From Pseudomonadota bacterium (GTDB lineage: Bacteria; Pseudomonadota; Gammaproteobacteria; Legionellales; Legionellaceae), in contig JAGVJN010000006.1 of the NCBI GenBank assembly GCA_020051095.1, positions 1 through 35,164 of the forward strand: a stretch of 35,164 nt of DNA, given 5' to 3'. A model generated the notes under the pieces. It was not told the DNA's origin. It saw only the letters and a program-made list of their open reading frames with translations, and did not search any database. Of this stretch, positions 10,001 through 17,005 are shown in pieces. The stretch's first letter is position 1. Each line of letters starts with the position of its first letter. The position numbers and the translations under genes are program-made.

Positions 10001-10073
10001 ACCCCCGAATCCTAGAAATGTCATGAATCAAGCTGAAATGAATCGTTCAAAAATCGAGGTTTTTCCGAGTTAA
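4077..10073 (+). CDS. Giant LRR / transglutaminase-like / tandem MoxR-type AAA+ protein
   Basis: A protein of 1,998 residues with four recognisable parts. Residues about 244-622 hold irregular leucine-rich repeats of roughly 25-28 residues (LPKLKKLSIS, TPNLESISIS and similar). Residues about 828-925 form a transglutaminase-like domain with a plausible triad C872 (AGVCRHR), H898 (NDIHEFV) and D913 (YVLDLGG). Two AAA+ modules follow: the first with Walker A SKTGSGKS (1543-1550), Walker B FFDE (1592-1595), sensor N1635 (AGNPSSYEGR) and R1650; the second with Walker A GEPGLGKS (1822-1829), Walker B VVVEEFN (1868-1874), sensor N1908 (GTQNP) and R1925. The sensor motifs resemble MoxR/dynein-related AAA_5 proteins, whose operons often also encode transglutaminase-like proteins. 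No signal peptide or membrane segment is visible, so it is cytosolic or a translocated effector. ATG 4077 was chosen because a strong promoter ends at 4050; no clear Shine-Dalgarno is seen. The exact architecture is unfamiliar to me. Confidence 0.8.
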   Translation: MKTTIEILQMLDLVYESNPLPIIESSVEPNGGLLNVEKALNNNPECWDVVHIGATELKKKTIIVNCTTEEWSKQKAFNQQIITRLIEAGHQVYYSTEQGFTQYTNPLEPVDQIKLLTPTEISQVLAKLNLPRDRMDLFDHNRLTTMHKTILGNPDLYFYFFNVLADIEMGLFDGIECIEFIDRNFVSAIKWENEKNNRWAEDPFHKLALDTFDQQTDMSNPQFKLNQTEDNHIDLDIPPDIKLSFLIQHQPDFLKKLAAINLANHSVNLQQFLSQAENLESVSFANCEFNESNVSDLPTTSLQNIAFHQLDIQRDFLNSLLEKSPHLSSLSFDNVSVNDGFYDDDLSGKTLQNLKTLSFKNSSSISISTFFNFLDQAKNIEQLDFINSILIEGKNFYIGFRQLPKLKKLSISGVWLDVINEFINSTPNLESISISDLNQTKYHYDLSCLEKYKKLHTLQFWQSELLPYELEYLFNQFQNMKAFSYKNCAPFGYDNVLHLEKNQLPELESLDFGGTSLNNASLINLIDAAPKLHTLKINKPLNFSDFLNYLSPHSLTSLKIIRFENGTLSINEIQQLIKIAPNLDTIEFTKPNDTEALENINWLKQSYPHLKLNLVEPNLRNNSMDEDYSPFANYSLDGEISETKSPPDLVARTLFKSKNHQDPSISDYHLLMFKWEPSTQSFTPDYPLDDELTPVQALVGLSNEQLAKDFDDAKTFNECVYGQLSLTKPAVNTWLRLPALSSEDALISYAIEHPDYEIKRHNRSGYYFIKFNKPCQQSCINYILKPGNNKEFALNEFVPEQYLQWISALSFNQDGSLEKSVAYKQLQALEPSVLLKALAQYCYFDKENASSDIKGNTIDILNGLIKTRAGVCRHRARLFVALARSFDLDAEVIANDIHEFVKVEHQKNRYVLDLGGGQANVTHLPMADVTHYAENLGMSKISKNNDEQSDRRMLSLKPDNPFQTWNSVAMNAKNADELVTNLITSHAYTRQWLIFRNSQAIEALHQASLNHENHFFSEHLDTLKLQSLRISGGADSRVESPICQFIKRASATPEKTFTWFINWSDAKARHVGLNSVIDNEDRNLDGLKIPANVRIVVCSDQNSAAKMGDDFYSRFDAISQAPEIEMPELPPIHPHQPIQETDVIIPSPISWQTILLGRPNIQEDELDIAPGALIHAAKQKLSKLRIQNPPFEDPSFRFFIKEVLAKKRFFFNGQWYSLPSDFTFDFAKPDLSNFPSITPMGMQASSRKIINAATYSQLFNQYLITSKNKLKSEPGFLEAHHSLELVVTDDLSELQWYLLLKEASDKKCSLSVKATPNVTIPGPLQASVTQIEPLANHNHLIVTNDLDDAEETWQSADSITITVDAKTSFNQLFFHISLNNKQFTGQETNLLQALKEGKHIILKGEFSYTLAQRLQSLFIDPPSIQVNGSTIPVNNLTLITTKPAPFTAIRQEAHRYNPEKDLKKLEEPIASLIRQTYQQLNIKPCHSHFGSLPTGLKSQEKWAHDLIERLACQADVPPKSTLPTSPEQILSYLDKHGFVFLTSKTGSGKSYFVQKTLQKYAQKNQRPVKIYYEKSSIKDWLMHEDAREPILFFDEANISHEQYTIFEAIAKGAKEIWFEGERYPLSNHKVIFAGNPSSYEGRLLPDLLTRYPNYFHFQGESLENIIRPLLKQYENPTLLFNLISNYYEKAQEAGLNISPRNAQMMCMRFFILKELPGTSGMNDLFLMRYAVLNELKALTFDKSLTQPIRRELKKTDSWKADKKRLKTLIPGPALTDQASNFVWTESRYKIAKTIELFLQIREKKIKHAIKHNQGINGILIEGEPGLGKSQLVNSILKSAGIDYVKISAKNPQTFRTQLLDAFHKGQMVVVEEFNTYIDETLLNALLSGYDLDGNPAKQAGFCIIGTQNPTTFHNRQPLSNALDNRFLHILLDHYSSSEFHQILKEKFKLANDDAIKMTEDYFQAKTYAKNLGFFPPPNPRNVMNQAEMNRSKIEVFPS

Positions 10074-10259
10074 TTTCGTTAAATGTCTGGGCTAATCTCC
10101 CCCTCACATTTTCCCTTCTTATCAAGCAAGGGGAGCAGCTATACGGATGAAGGCGCTTCAATCCAAGGCATATATTAGCCGCGCAGCGCTATATACTTGA
10201 TATGCTTAGGAGAAATTTCCAATCATTACCTAAGACCGAGCAACCGATTCTCGCCCTCG

Positions 10260-11654
10260 TTAAATAGTCTCACCTTCAATGATTGCACCATTTAACCGGC
10301 TATTTTTATAGCCATATACCGCATAAATCACAAGACCAACTAACATCCAAATGGCAAATCTTACCATCGTCAACCATGGGAGGTGGAAAATTAAATACGC
10401 GCAACTTAAAATCCCCAAGATTGGAATATAGGGCATCCAAGGTGTTTTAAATGGGCGTGGAATTTCTGGATGGCGATAACGCAAGACGATCACCCCACCA
10501 CAAACTAGCATAAAGGCAAATAAAGTGCCGATATTGACGAGCTCAGCTAAATCCGAAATAGGCATCAATCCACCTGTTAAAGCCATTACCAAACCAGTCA
10601 TAATGATAATTCGCATTGGCGCTTTCGTTTTAGGATGGGTTTTAGCAAACCAATGCGGTAGTAACCCATCCCTCGATATGGCCAAAAATACACGTGTTAA
10701 ACCATAAAAAAGCACTAACATCACGGTGGTTAAGCCAGCAATCGCACCAACACCAATTAACCCTGCAGCAAAATGGTGTCCAATTTTTATTAAAGAATTA
10801 CTGATGGGTGATGCATTATTGAGGGTGTCAAAAGGTACAATCCCTGTTAACAAAAACGAAACTAGCATGTATACCACCGTACATATGGCTAAAGAGGCAA
10901 TGATCCCTCTTGGTAGGTCGCGTTGTGGATTGATTGCCTCTTCCGCGGCCGTTGAGACTGCATCAAAACCAATGTAGGCAAAAAATATCAAAGAAGCCCC
11001 TTGCACCACCCCTTCCCAGCCATAGGGTAAAAAAGGCGACCAATTTTTGGTTTCAACATGAAAGGAAGCAATGGCGATGAAGATTAAAATCACCCCAAGC
11101 TTCACAAAGACGATAAACTTATTAAATCGGGCACTAGTCATCACCCCCATACTCAATAATACTGTCAAAAAAGCAATAATCAAAAAAGCTAAGCTATTGA
11201 TATAGCCATGATTTAATGGACCATGAAGCAACCAATTTGGAACATTCAGATGGATTGTTGTTAAAAAGTCATTCGCATACCCACTCCACCCCACCGAAAC
11301 AGCGGATGTTGCTATCCCATACTCCAACAATAAGTCCCAACCTACGATCCAAGCTAAAAGCTCACCAAACCCTGCGTATGCATACCCATAAGCAGAGCCA
11401 CACCCTCCAACAAAAGCGGCAAGCTCAGCATAGGAAATTGCGGAAAAAGCGCAGGCGAGTCCTGCTAGAATATAACAGAAAATAATACCTGGCCCTGCTT
11501 GCGTTGCAGCGACAAATCCTGTCAATACAAAAATACCAGCGCCAATAATGGCACCGATTCCTAGGAAGGTTAAATCCCAAGCACTTAAGCATTGCATGAG
11601 TTGTGATTCATGATTATGAATATGCTGTATGGGTTTTCTTCGCATCAGATCCAT
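10260..11654 (-). CDS. APC-family amino-acid permease
   Basis: A 464-residue inner-membrane transporter of the amino acid-polyamine-organocation superfamily, most like the cationic amino-acid/YfnA branch. The N-terminal motif GIGAIIGAGIFVLTG (first helix, which binds the substrate alpha-amino and carboxyl groups) is intact, and about twelve to thirteen hydrophobic helices follow. The segment FFAYIGFDAVSTAAEEAINPQRDLPRG corresponds to the conserved sixth helix and loop and is here split as FFAYIGFDAVSTAAEEA plus NPQRDLPRG. The start at 11654 has AAGGA eight bases upstream. The exact substrate cannot be told from sequence. It stands alone, convergent with the giant gene and divergent from pagP. 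Confidence 0.88.
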   Translation of the reverse strand: MDLMRRKPIQHIHNHESQLMQCLSAWDLTFLGIGAIIGAGIFVLTGFVAATQAGPGIIFCYILAGLACAFSAISYAELAAFVGGCGSAYGYAYAGFGELLAWIVGWDLLLEYGIATSAVSVGWSGYANDFLTTIHLNVPNWLLHGPLNHGYINSLAFLIIAFLTVLLSMGVMTSARFNKFIVFVKLGVILIFIAIASFHVETKNWSPFLPYGWEGVVQGASLIFFAYIGFDAVSTAAEEAINPQRDLPRGIIASLAICTVVYMLVSFLLTGIVPFDTLNNASPISNSLIKIGHHFAAGLIGVGAIAGLTTVMLVLFYGLTRVFLAISRDGLLPHWFAKTHPKTKAPMRIIIMTGLVMALTGGLMPISDLAELVNIGTLFAFMLVCGGVIVLRYRHPEIPRPFKTPWMPYIPILGILSCAYLIFHLPWLTMVRFAIWMLVGLVIYAVYGYKNSRLNGAIIEGETI

Positions 11655-12146
11655 TTATCTTTTCCTTAAAAGAAACACACCTACTAAGTTCCAACCTTAA
11701 AAGAAGGACGTTATTTAGAAGACCATGGAAAATATCCAATTTAATTCAATATGTTAGTTATGAAGTGATTGGGTATATGTTAGCACTACTTAATTGGCAA
11801 AGAAATACTGCTCAGCTTTGGGATAGAGTCTATGCATAACAATTTACTTATTTATTCGTGAAAGTTTGCATTACCGTCTGTGTTACCGAACCGATCGGTG
11901 TCAAGAGAAAAGCTAATGCATTTCATTAAGGTTTATCCATATACGAAAGTTGAGGGCACTCTATCTATAGGGTGATATTGCTAGAATCAAGCTAATTCGG
12001 TAACGGAAACGTTAACGCAAACGTTCACGTTAATTAGGCATCAGTCTTGCGAAAATACCCAAATTAAAAGGAAGATTTGGTGTTTTTCCTAAGTCCTGAT
12101 AGTATTTTGGGGTATAAAAAATTATAACCCTCTTTTGGAAGCGTGT
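11655..12146. other. 492-bp intergenic region between permease and pagP
   Basis: No convincing gene is present; one 78-codon frame runs in from the antisense of the permease and lacks recognisable features. The region must hold the divergent promoters of both neighbours. At 12000-12029 there are five tandem hexamers of the form NNNACG (GTAACG, GAAACG, TTAACG, CAAACG, TTCACG), bracketed by CTAATT at 11992-11997 and AATTAG at 12032-12037. That cluster, 110 bp before the pagP start, is a candidate regulatory site. Confidence 0.5.
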
Positions 12147-12713
12147 ATGAGAAAAAAGGGAATTGTTGGCTTGTTATGGCTACTAATTCTATCCACTCCT
12201 GTTTTTGCTGACTCCAGTTGCGATAATTGGCCCTCATGGTTTCAGTGGATATGTATACGTTCTAAGCAGATAATCAACGAAGGGGATAATGCCATAGTTG
12301 TATCAGGTTATGCCTGGCATAATCGAAACTATTATACCCCTGAAAAAATTAAAACCTATAATGAGAAAGCCTGGGGTGGGGGATTGGGCAGAGGGTTCTA
12401 CGATGAAAAACATAATTGGCATGGCTATTATGGACTGGTCTTTCTTGATTCGCATAAAAATCTGGAGCCTAACATAGGCTATGCCTATTTCAAGGTTTGG
12501 GAAATTGGCCAAACCCCATTTGAATTGGGGCTGGGATATACAGCCATCATTACCGCAAGAGCCGACCTCAACAAAGGTCGCCCCTTCCCAGGCGTTTTGC
12601 CACTAGTCAGTTTTGGCACCAAAACCGTGACTGCTTATGCAACGTATATTCCCGGTAGACGAGGGATTGGCAACGTGCTGTTTATATTTGGCAAAATAAC
12701 GTTTGGATCTTAA
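12147..12713 (+). CDS. pagP: Lipid A palmitoyltransferase PagP (Rcp-like)
   Basis: Outer-membrane beta-barrel enzyme that moves a palmitate from phospholipid to lipid A, which raises resistance to cationic antimicrobial peptides. The 188-residue product begins with a signal peptide (cleavage near A21 in STPVFA). The catalytic residues are visible as H58 (YAWHNRNYY), D101 and S102 (FLDSHKN); the 43-residue spacing from His to Asp equals that of Escherichia coli PagP. Other matching segments are YNEKAWGGGLG, KHNWHGYYGL and ATYIPGRRGIGNVLF. ATG 12147 is preferred over the upstream TTG because GGAAG lies five bases before it and the signal peptide then starts correctly. In Legionella the homologue is named Rcp. 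It is a single-gene unit. Confidence 0.92.
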   Translation: MRKKGIVGLLWLLILSTPVFADSSCDNWPSWFQWICIRSKQIINEGDNAIVVSGYAWHNRNYYTPEKIKTYNEKAWGGGLGRGFYDEKHNWHGYYGLVFLDSHKNLEPNIGYAYFKVWEIGQTPFELGLGYTAIITARADLNKGRPFPGVLPLVSFGTKTVTAYATYIPGRRGIGNVLFIFGKITFGS

Positions 12714-12929
12714 GCACGAACCCATAAAAAAATGTTCAAATTTTATATTTTATGGTAATATATCGTGGGTTTTATTACCCGCACGATGCCTATTGACGCC
12801 ATATGTAGCATTAAATGTCATATAACTCTGTTTTATGACTTGCATTCAACGCTACACCTTGGTAGTCTTCACGCGATTATCTTGTTTTTGTGAGATAAAT
12901 CTTAAGAAATAATCAAGGAGATGTTAAAC

Positions 12930-13352
12930 ATGAAATTATTTAGCAAAGCAGCTACATTCGTTGGCGCAATGGCTTTAGCTGCAACAACATTTGCTGGCGC
13001 TCATCAAGCAGATCGTTGCCCAGGCGTTGAAGCGATTCAAGCGCAAGGTATCTCAATGGTATTACCAATTGATTTCAATTTATACATTGGCATGGAAACC
13101 AGCAATTATGACACCGACAACGAGTGGGCGTTTTTGATTGGCCCAGTTGAAAGTGAAGACTATGATGACGCCGTTGGTCAAGCAAATGATTCTTTAAAAT
13201 CTCTTTCTGGTTCCCCAATGCCTGAAGAAGAAGAAGGCGTTACTTTCTGCGAATACAATACAGGCTCTGACGAATTAGCTGCCATTGCAATTACAGCTGA
13301 CGATATGCTTTCTACTCAAAAAGTTAAGCAACTTTTCCGTAAAAAGTCATAA
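12930..13352 (+). CDS. Small secreted protein, DUF4949-like
   Basis: A 140-residue exported protein with a clear signal peptide (KLFSKAATFVGAMALAATTF, cleavage near the following Ala-Gly). The mature part is acidic, with two cysteines (DRCPGV and VTFCEY) that could form one disulfide, a cluster of acidic residues (PEEEEG) and a basic C-terminus (FRKKS). It resembles, from memory, the DUF4949 proteins found mostly in Legionella; their function is not known. ATG 12930 is chosen because AAGGAG ends at 12920, nine bases upstream; the ATG at 12921 lies directly against that site and would be badly placed. A strong terminator follows at 13358-13394. It is transcribed alone. Confidence 0.7.
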   Translation: MKLFSKAATFVGAMALAATTFAGAHQADRCPGVEAIQAQGISMVLPIDFNLYIGMETSNYDTDNEWAFLIGPVESEDYDDAVGQANDSLKSLSGSPMPEEEEGVTFCEYNTGSDELAAIAITADDMLSTQKVKQLFRKKS

Positions 13353-13357
13353 TTCTA

Positions 13358-13394
13358 AAAACCTGGGTATAACTTATGGCTTAACCCAGGTTTT
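13358..13394. terminator. Bidirectional terminator between the DUF4949-like gene and GDPD
   Basis: AAAACCTGGGT (13358-13368) and ACCCAGGTTTT (13384-13394) form an 11-bp perfect stem with a 15-nt loop, with runs of A on one side and T on the other, so it can stop transcription from both sides. The right arm includes the last codons and stop of the phosphodiesterase gene. Confidence 0.85.
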
Positions 13395-14172
13395 CTGCTT
13401 TTAATTTCTCTAACCATTGCATAACGTCTGCAACATTATTGGTAAATATCCAAGGAATGTGGCGAGACACCTCACGATACAAGCTAAATTTGGATTCAAC
13501 AAAGCCAACGCCATATATTTTATTAGCCAAGATTAACCGCTGGATTTGCCGATTGGTTAAAAATAAATAGTGCCCCAGCACGCCCCCATAGGACTTTTCT
13601 AAGGCAAATTGGCAGAATTTCTTCACATTATTATGAACTGGAATTAGCAATTGCGCTTCTCGCGGGATTAATTTCAAAGGTCGTAAACTCGCTTCATCTA
13701 AGCTAATGATGTAGTAGTCTTCAGTAGGCTTCAGATGCGATAGCAGTGAAACTAATTTGTCATACTGATTAAATGACTCCTTAATCTCAATAAAGAGCTT
13801 CTGCTTATGGCGATACGTTTCTATGACCTGCTCTAAAGTGGGTACCTCAGGCAACATGTTTTCAAATTGTGCCCATTTTATCTGATCAATTCGCTCATCT
13901 CGTTGAAATAAACGCTTAAAATCTAAATCATGATGCACGATAGGCACGCCATCCGCCGTGCATTGCACATCAAACTCGATGCCCCAAGAGCCTAGTTCAA
14001 CTGCGCGATCAAAAGCAAGTAGCGTATTTTCAACAATCCCTTGGGAAGGGTTATGCGCCCCTCGATGAGCAATTACTTTGGTGTTTACAATCAATTCCTC
14101 ATTCGGCTTTTGCCTTGGTAGTAAGGCGTAAAATTTATCAATTGCTTTTTCTAATTTATCTAAAAACGCCAT
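13381..14172 (-). CDS. Glycerophosphodiester phosphodiesterase (UgpQ/GDPD family)
   Basis: A 263-residue enzyme that splits glycerophosphodiesters into glycerol-3-phosphate and an alcohol. It has the TIM-barrel GDPD signature: HRGAHNP with H36 and R37, E48-N49 (IVENTLLAF), the metal-binding E66 and D68 (GIEFDVQ) and the second catalytic histidine H81 (IVHHDLDF). There is no signal peptide, so it is cytoplasmic, as in UgpQ rather than periplasmic GlpQ. The length is normal for the family (about 250). The gene shares its 3' end with the terminator on the facing gene. The start has only a weak ribosome site (GTGAG). Confidence 0.88.
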   Translation of the reverse strand: MAFLDKLEKAIDKFYALLPRQKPNEELIVNTKVIAHRGAHNPSQGIVENTLLAFDRAVELGSWGIEFDVQCTADGVPIVHHDLDFKRLFQRDERIDQIKWAQFENMLPEVPTLEQVIETYRHKQKLFIEIKESFNQYDKLVSLLSHLKPTEDYYIISLDEASLRPLKLIPREAQLLIPVHNNVKKFCQFALEKSYGGVLGHYLFLTNRQIQRLILANKIYGVGFVESKFSLYREVSRHIPWIFTNNVADVMQWLEKLKAENLG

Positions 14173-14391
14173 GGTTTACTCACGGTTGCTGACCTAAATA
14201 TCATAAGGATTTATGAAAAACCCAAGGTCGGGACAAAATTTGGTTATGGTCCAATATCCTAATTATACCCTTGTTATTTCAAAATGATCACGGGTTTCGG
14301 TGAACAGATTAACCCATCGATGCAATGACAAAGGTTTCCTTACTCCCATGGATATGCGATACTTCTGCTTATTTTATCCTTATTTTCGTGA

Positions 14392-15864
14392 ATGAAATAC
14401 ACTGATTTAAGAGACTTTATTAAGCAATTAGAGCAACGTGGGCTACTTAAACAGGTAGACTACCCCGTTTCCCCCCATTTGGAAATGACTGTTGTCTGTG
14501 ACCGATTGCTGCAGCAAAATGGGCCTGCCGTTTTATTTACGCAACCCAAAGGGCATTCAATGCCTGTCTTGGGTAATTTATTTGGCACAGTTGAACGAGT
14601 GGCTTTAGGAATGGGAGCCGAAAATATACAAGCGCTCAGAGACATCGGACATTTGCTGGCAGCTTTAAAAGAACCGGAACCTCCCAAAAGCTTTAAAGAT
14701 GCCTTTGAAAAACTGCCTTTGCTAAAACAAGCTTTTAACATGGCACCAAAGATTGTCAGTAAAGCACCTTGTCAAAGCCGTGTTTACAGTGGTGATGAGG
14801 TGGATTTAACCCAATTACCTATTCAAACGTGTTGGCCAAAAGATGCTGGCAAATTGATTACCTGGGGGCTAGTAACCACACAAGGGCCACAAGGTGGGCG
14901 GCAAAATATCGGCATTTATCGCCAGCAATTAATCAGCAAAAACCAGCTTATTATGCGGTGGTTATCCCACCGAGGCGGCGCTCTCGATTATCAAGCCTGG
15001 CAAAAAGAATTCCCGGGTGAACGTTTCCCTCTTTCCGTGACGCTTGGTGCCGATCCAGCAACGATATTAGGTGCTGTCACTCCGGTTCCGGACACCTTAT
15101 CCGAATATGCTTTTGCTGGATTGTTAAGGGGGCAACGGACTCATCTTATCGATTGTCAAACCAATGCATTGCAGGTGCCTGCCAGTGCTGAAATCATTCT
15201 GGAAGGCTATCTTGAGCCCGGAAAAGAAGCACCAGAAGGCCCTTTTGGTGACCACACTGGCTATTATAACGAAGTTCAGTCCTTTCCCATTTTTACCGTC
15301 GACAAAATGTATATGCGAGAGGATGCAATTTACCATAGCACTTATACGGGCAGACCACCGGATGAACCAGCCGTTCTAGGTCTTGCCTTGAATGAGGTAT
15401 TTATTCCGTTGCTGCAAAAACAATTCCCTGAAATTGTTGATTTTTACTTACCTCCTGAAGGATGCTCTTATCGATTGGCCGTTGTCACCATTAAAAAGCA
15501 ATACCCAGGACACGCCAAACGCGTCATGATGGCCGTGTGGTCCTTCCTACGTCAATTTATGTATACTAAATTTGTGATCGTCTGTGATGACGATGTTAAC
15601 GCACGTGATTGGAAGGAAGTCATCTGGGCTATCACCACCCGCATGGATCCAGCTCGAGATACTGTCTTGGTTGAAAACACGCCCATTGATTATCTTGATT
15701 TTGCCTCACCTAAATCCGGCTTAGGCTCAAAAATGGGCATGGATGCAACGAATAAATGGCCCGGTGAAGTGGATCGTGATTGGGGAGAAGCTATTACGAT
15801 GGATAAGGATATTATTCAGCTAGTTGATGCATACTGGCCGCATTTAGGGCTCGACGAAAAATGA
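14392..15864 (+). CDS. ubiD: 3-polyprenyl-4-hydroxybenzoate decarboxylase UbiD
   Basis: Prenylated-FMN-dependent decarboxylase of ubiquinone synthesis, 490 residues (Escherichia coli UbiD has 497). The N-terminus [20 protein letters not shown] is typical. The conserved active-site segment [11 protein letters not shown] begins at E282, and the cofactor-binding region [10 protein letters not shown] followed by MRWLSHRGG is intact. The C-terminal part ([17 protein letters not shown]) is also characteristic. The stop overlaps the start of fre by four bases (ATGA), so the two are translated as a unit. The partner flavin prenyltransferase UbiX is not in this window. Confidence 0.95.
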   Translation: MKYTDLRDFIKQLEQRGLLKQVDYPVSPHLEMTVVCDRLLQQNGPAVLFTQPKGHSMPVLGNLFGTVERVALGMGAENIQALRDIGHLLAALKEPEPPKSFKDAFEKLPLLKQAFNMAPKIVSKAPCQSRVYSGDEVDLTQLPIQTCWPKDAGKLITWGLVTTQGPQGGRQNIGIYRQQLISKNQLIMRWLSHRGGALDYQAWQKEFPGERFPLSVTLGADPATILGAVTPVPDTLSEYAFAGLLRGQRTHLIDCQTNALQVPASAEIILEGYLEPGKEAPEGPFGDHTGYYNEVQSFPIFTVDKMYMREDAIYHSTYTGRPPDEPAVLGLALNEVFIPLLQKQFPEIVDFYLPPEGCSYRLAVVTIKKQYPGHAKRVMMAVWSFLRQFMYTKFVIVCDDDVNARDWKEVIWAITTRMDPARDTVLVENTPIDYLDFASPKSGLGSKMGMDATNKWPGEVDRDWGEAITMDKDIIQLVDAYWPHLGLDEK

Positions 15865-16550
15865 CCAAACAATGCCAAGCAAAGCTGATTCAAATTAGCC
15901 CACTGACTAACTCAATCATCCAAATAAAGCTCAATCCAGATATCTTCATTGACTATCAGTCAGGTCAGTACTTAAATATCTTACTTCAAGAAGAGGCATT
16001 AAGCTTTTCAATTGCCAATGCCCCCTTGGGGGGGCACTATTATGAACTCCATATTCGTCATAGTGGTGGCGACCCTTATCATCAACCGTTATTTGCTCAT
16101 TTAAAACAACATGGGAGCTGTTTAATTTCGTTGCCATTTGGTGAGTGCTATTTGGGTAATTTAGACCCCCAAAAACCAATAGTCTTCATCGCCGGAGGCA
16201 CTGGCTTTGCCCCAATTAAGGCCATGATAGAAGAAATGCTAGCGCATGATGACTCAAGGCAAATGATGTTATTTTGGGGGGCTCGGGAGGCCTGCGATAT
16301 CTATCAGCAACAACTGGTCTGTCAATGGCAAAATCACGTGAAACAATTTAAAGTAAAAACGTTGCTGGATAATAAGAAAGAAAATTTGTTAGTTAAGGAA
16401 GTTTTGAAAACTAATAAAGACTTTCTCAGTCAAGCTCAATTTGTCATATCAGGGCCATTTCCTTTGGTGTACTCGATTCGCGATCAGCTAGTCCACCATG
16501 GCCTGTCAGCTAATAACATGCACTCAGATGCTTTTGCCTTTGAATGCTAA
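15861..16550 (+). CDS. fre: NAD(P)H-flavin reductase (Fre/LuxG family)
   Basis: A 229-residue oxidoreductase of the ferredoxin-NADP reductase fold that reduces free flavins with NAD(P)H. It shows the flavin segment LSFSIANAP (usually RPFS in this family, here with Leu in place of Arg), the nucleotide-binding loop [16 protein letters not shown], the [11 protein letters not shown] strand and the typical ending SDAFAFEC. It overlaps ubiD by four bases. Co-transcription with ubiD, whose cofactor is a modified reduced FMN, is a common arrangement and suggests that Fre supplies reduced flavin for that pathway; the link is an inference from position. Confidence 0.9.
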   Translation: MTKQCQAKLIQISPLTNSIIQIKLNPDIFIDYQSGQYLNILLQEEALSFSIANAPLGGHYYELHIRHSGGDPYHQPLFAHLKQHGSCLISLPFGECYLGNLDPQKPIVFIAGGTGFAPIKAMIEEMLAHDDSRQMMLFWGAREACDIYQQQLVCQWQNHVKQFKVKTLLDNKKENLLVKEVLKTNKDFLSQAQFVISGPFPLVYSIRDQLVHHGLSANNMHSDAFAFEC

Positions 16551-16562
16551 GAGGACACTATC

Positions 16563-16760
16563 ATGCAAACATTAACGCAAATTTTATTAATCATTCTAGG
16601 TATCGTCATTGTCGTCATTTTATACCGCTCTATCCGCAGTCAACCCGACAAATTCAGCAAAGAGAATTTAAACAAAAGTGCTTACACTATGGCGCTTCTT
16701 GCTTTAGGTTTAATAGGCTTTGTTGCTTTCTTAGTAATCATGTTACGTTCAAGTGGTTAA
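16563..16760 (+). CDS. Small twin-transmembrane protein (DUF2909-like)
   Basis: A 65-residue protein with two hydrophobic helices (about residues 5-22, ILLIILGIVIVVILYRS, and 42-62, TMALLALGLIGFVAFLVIML) joined by a short polar, basic loop. This matches the twin-transmembrane DUF2909 family of the Hig1 type, whose function in bacteria is unclear. The gene follows fre by 12 bases and has GAGGACACTATC before its ATG, so it belongs to the ubiD-fre unit. Confidence 0.7.
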   Translation: MQTLTQILLIILGIVIVVILYRSIRSQPDKFSKENLNKSAYTMALLALGLIGFVAFLVIMLRSSG

Positions 16761-16789
16761 CCCGTTAGAGATTTTTGTGAAATGGGTTA
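16758..16789 (+). terminator. Weak hairpin after the DUF2909-like gene
   Basis: TAACCCGTT (16758-16766) and AATGGGTTA (16781-16789) can pair over nine positions, one as G-U. No T-run follows, so termination would need a factor or the hairpin may only protect the 3' end. Confidence 0.3.
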
Positions 16790-16955
16790 CTCGATGGCTA
16801 GAAAGCTGGAATAGGATTTGCCAGGTGGTAGAAAAAATGACTGTTGTGGACTATACATTAAAAAGAGGCCTGCGACCAGATAACTAACAAGGCAGGGATG
16901 TTGCACACAAGCAGCAGGCCTTAAGAATTATGGTACAACAGTGTTTGCTAATGTC

Positions 16956-16975
16956 AAAGCCTAAAACGGCTTTTT
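16956..16975 (+). terminator. Short rho-independent terminator before nfeD
   Basis: AAAGCC (16956-16961) and GGCTTT (16968-16973) form a 6-bp stem with a 6-nt loop, followed by two more T. It sits after the ubiD-fre unit and just ahead of nfeD, so it probably separates the two transcripts. Confidence 0.5.
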
Positions 16976-17005
16976 GTGAATAAATCCCATTTTAAAGGAT
17001 TTAAA

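Noticed and set aside
10074..10259. Possible terminator or gene between the giant gene and the permease
   Set aside because: Only short CCCTT/AAGGG pairing without a T-run is present and no open frame of note.
11603..11839. 78-codon frame on the plus strand
   Set aside because: Its first third is antisense to the permease start, no ribosome site is seen and the product has no recognisable domain.
16866..16921. 8-bp inverted repeat AGGCCTGC/GCAGGCCT
   Set aside because: The loop of 40 bases and lack of flanking features make it too weak to call a terminator or a repeat element.
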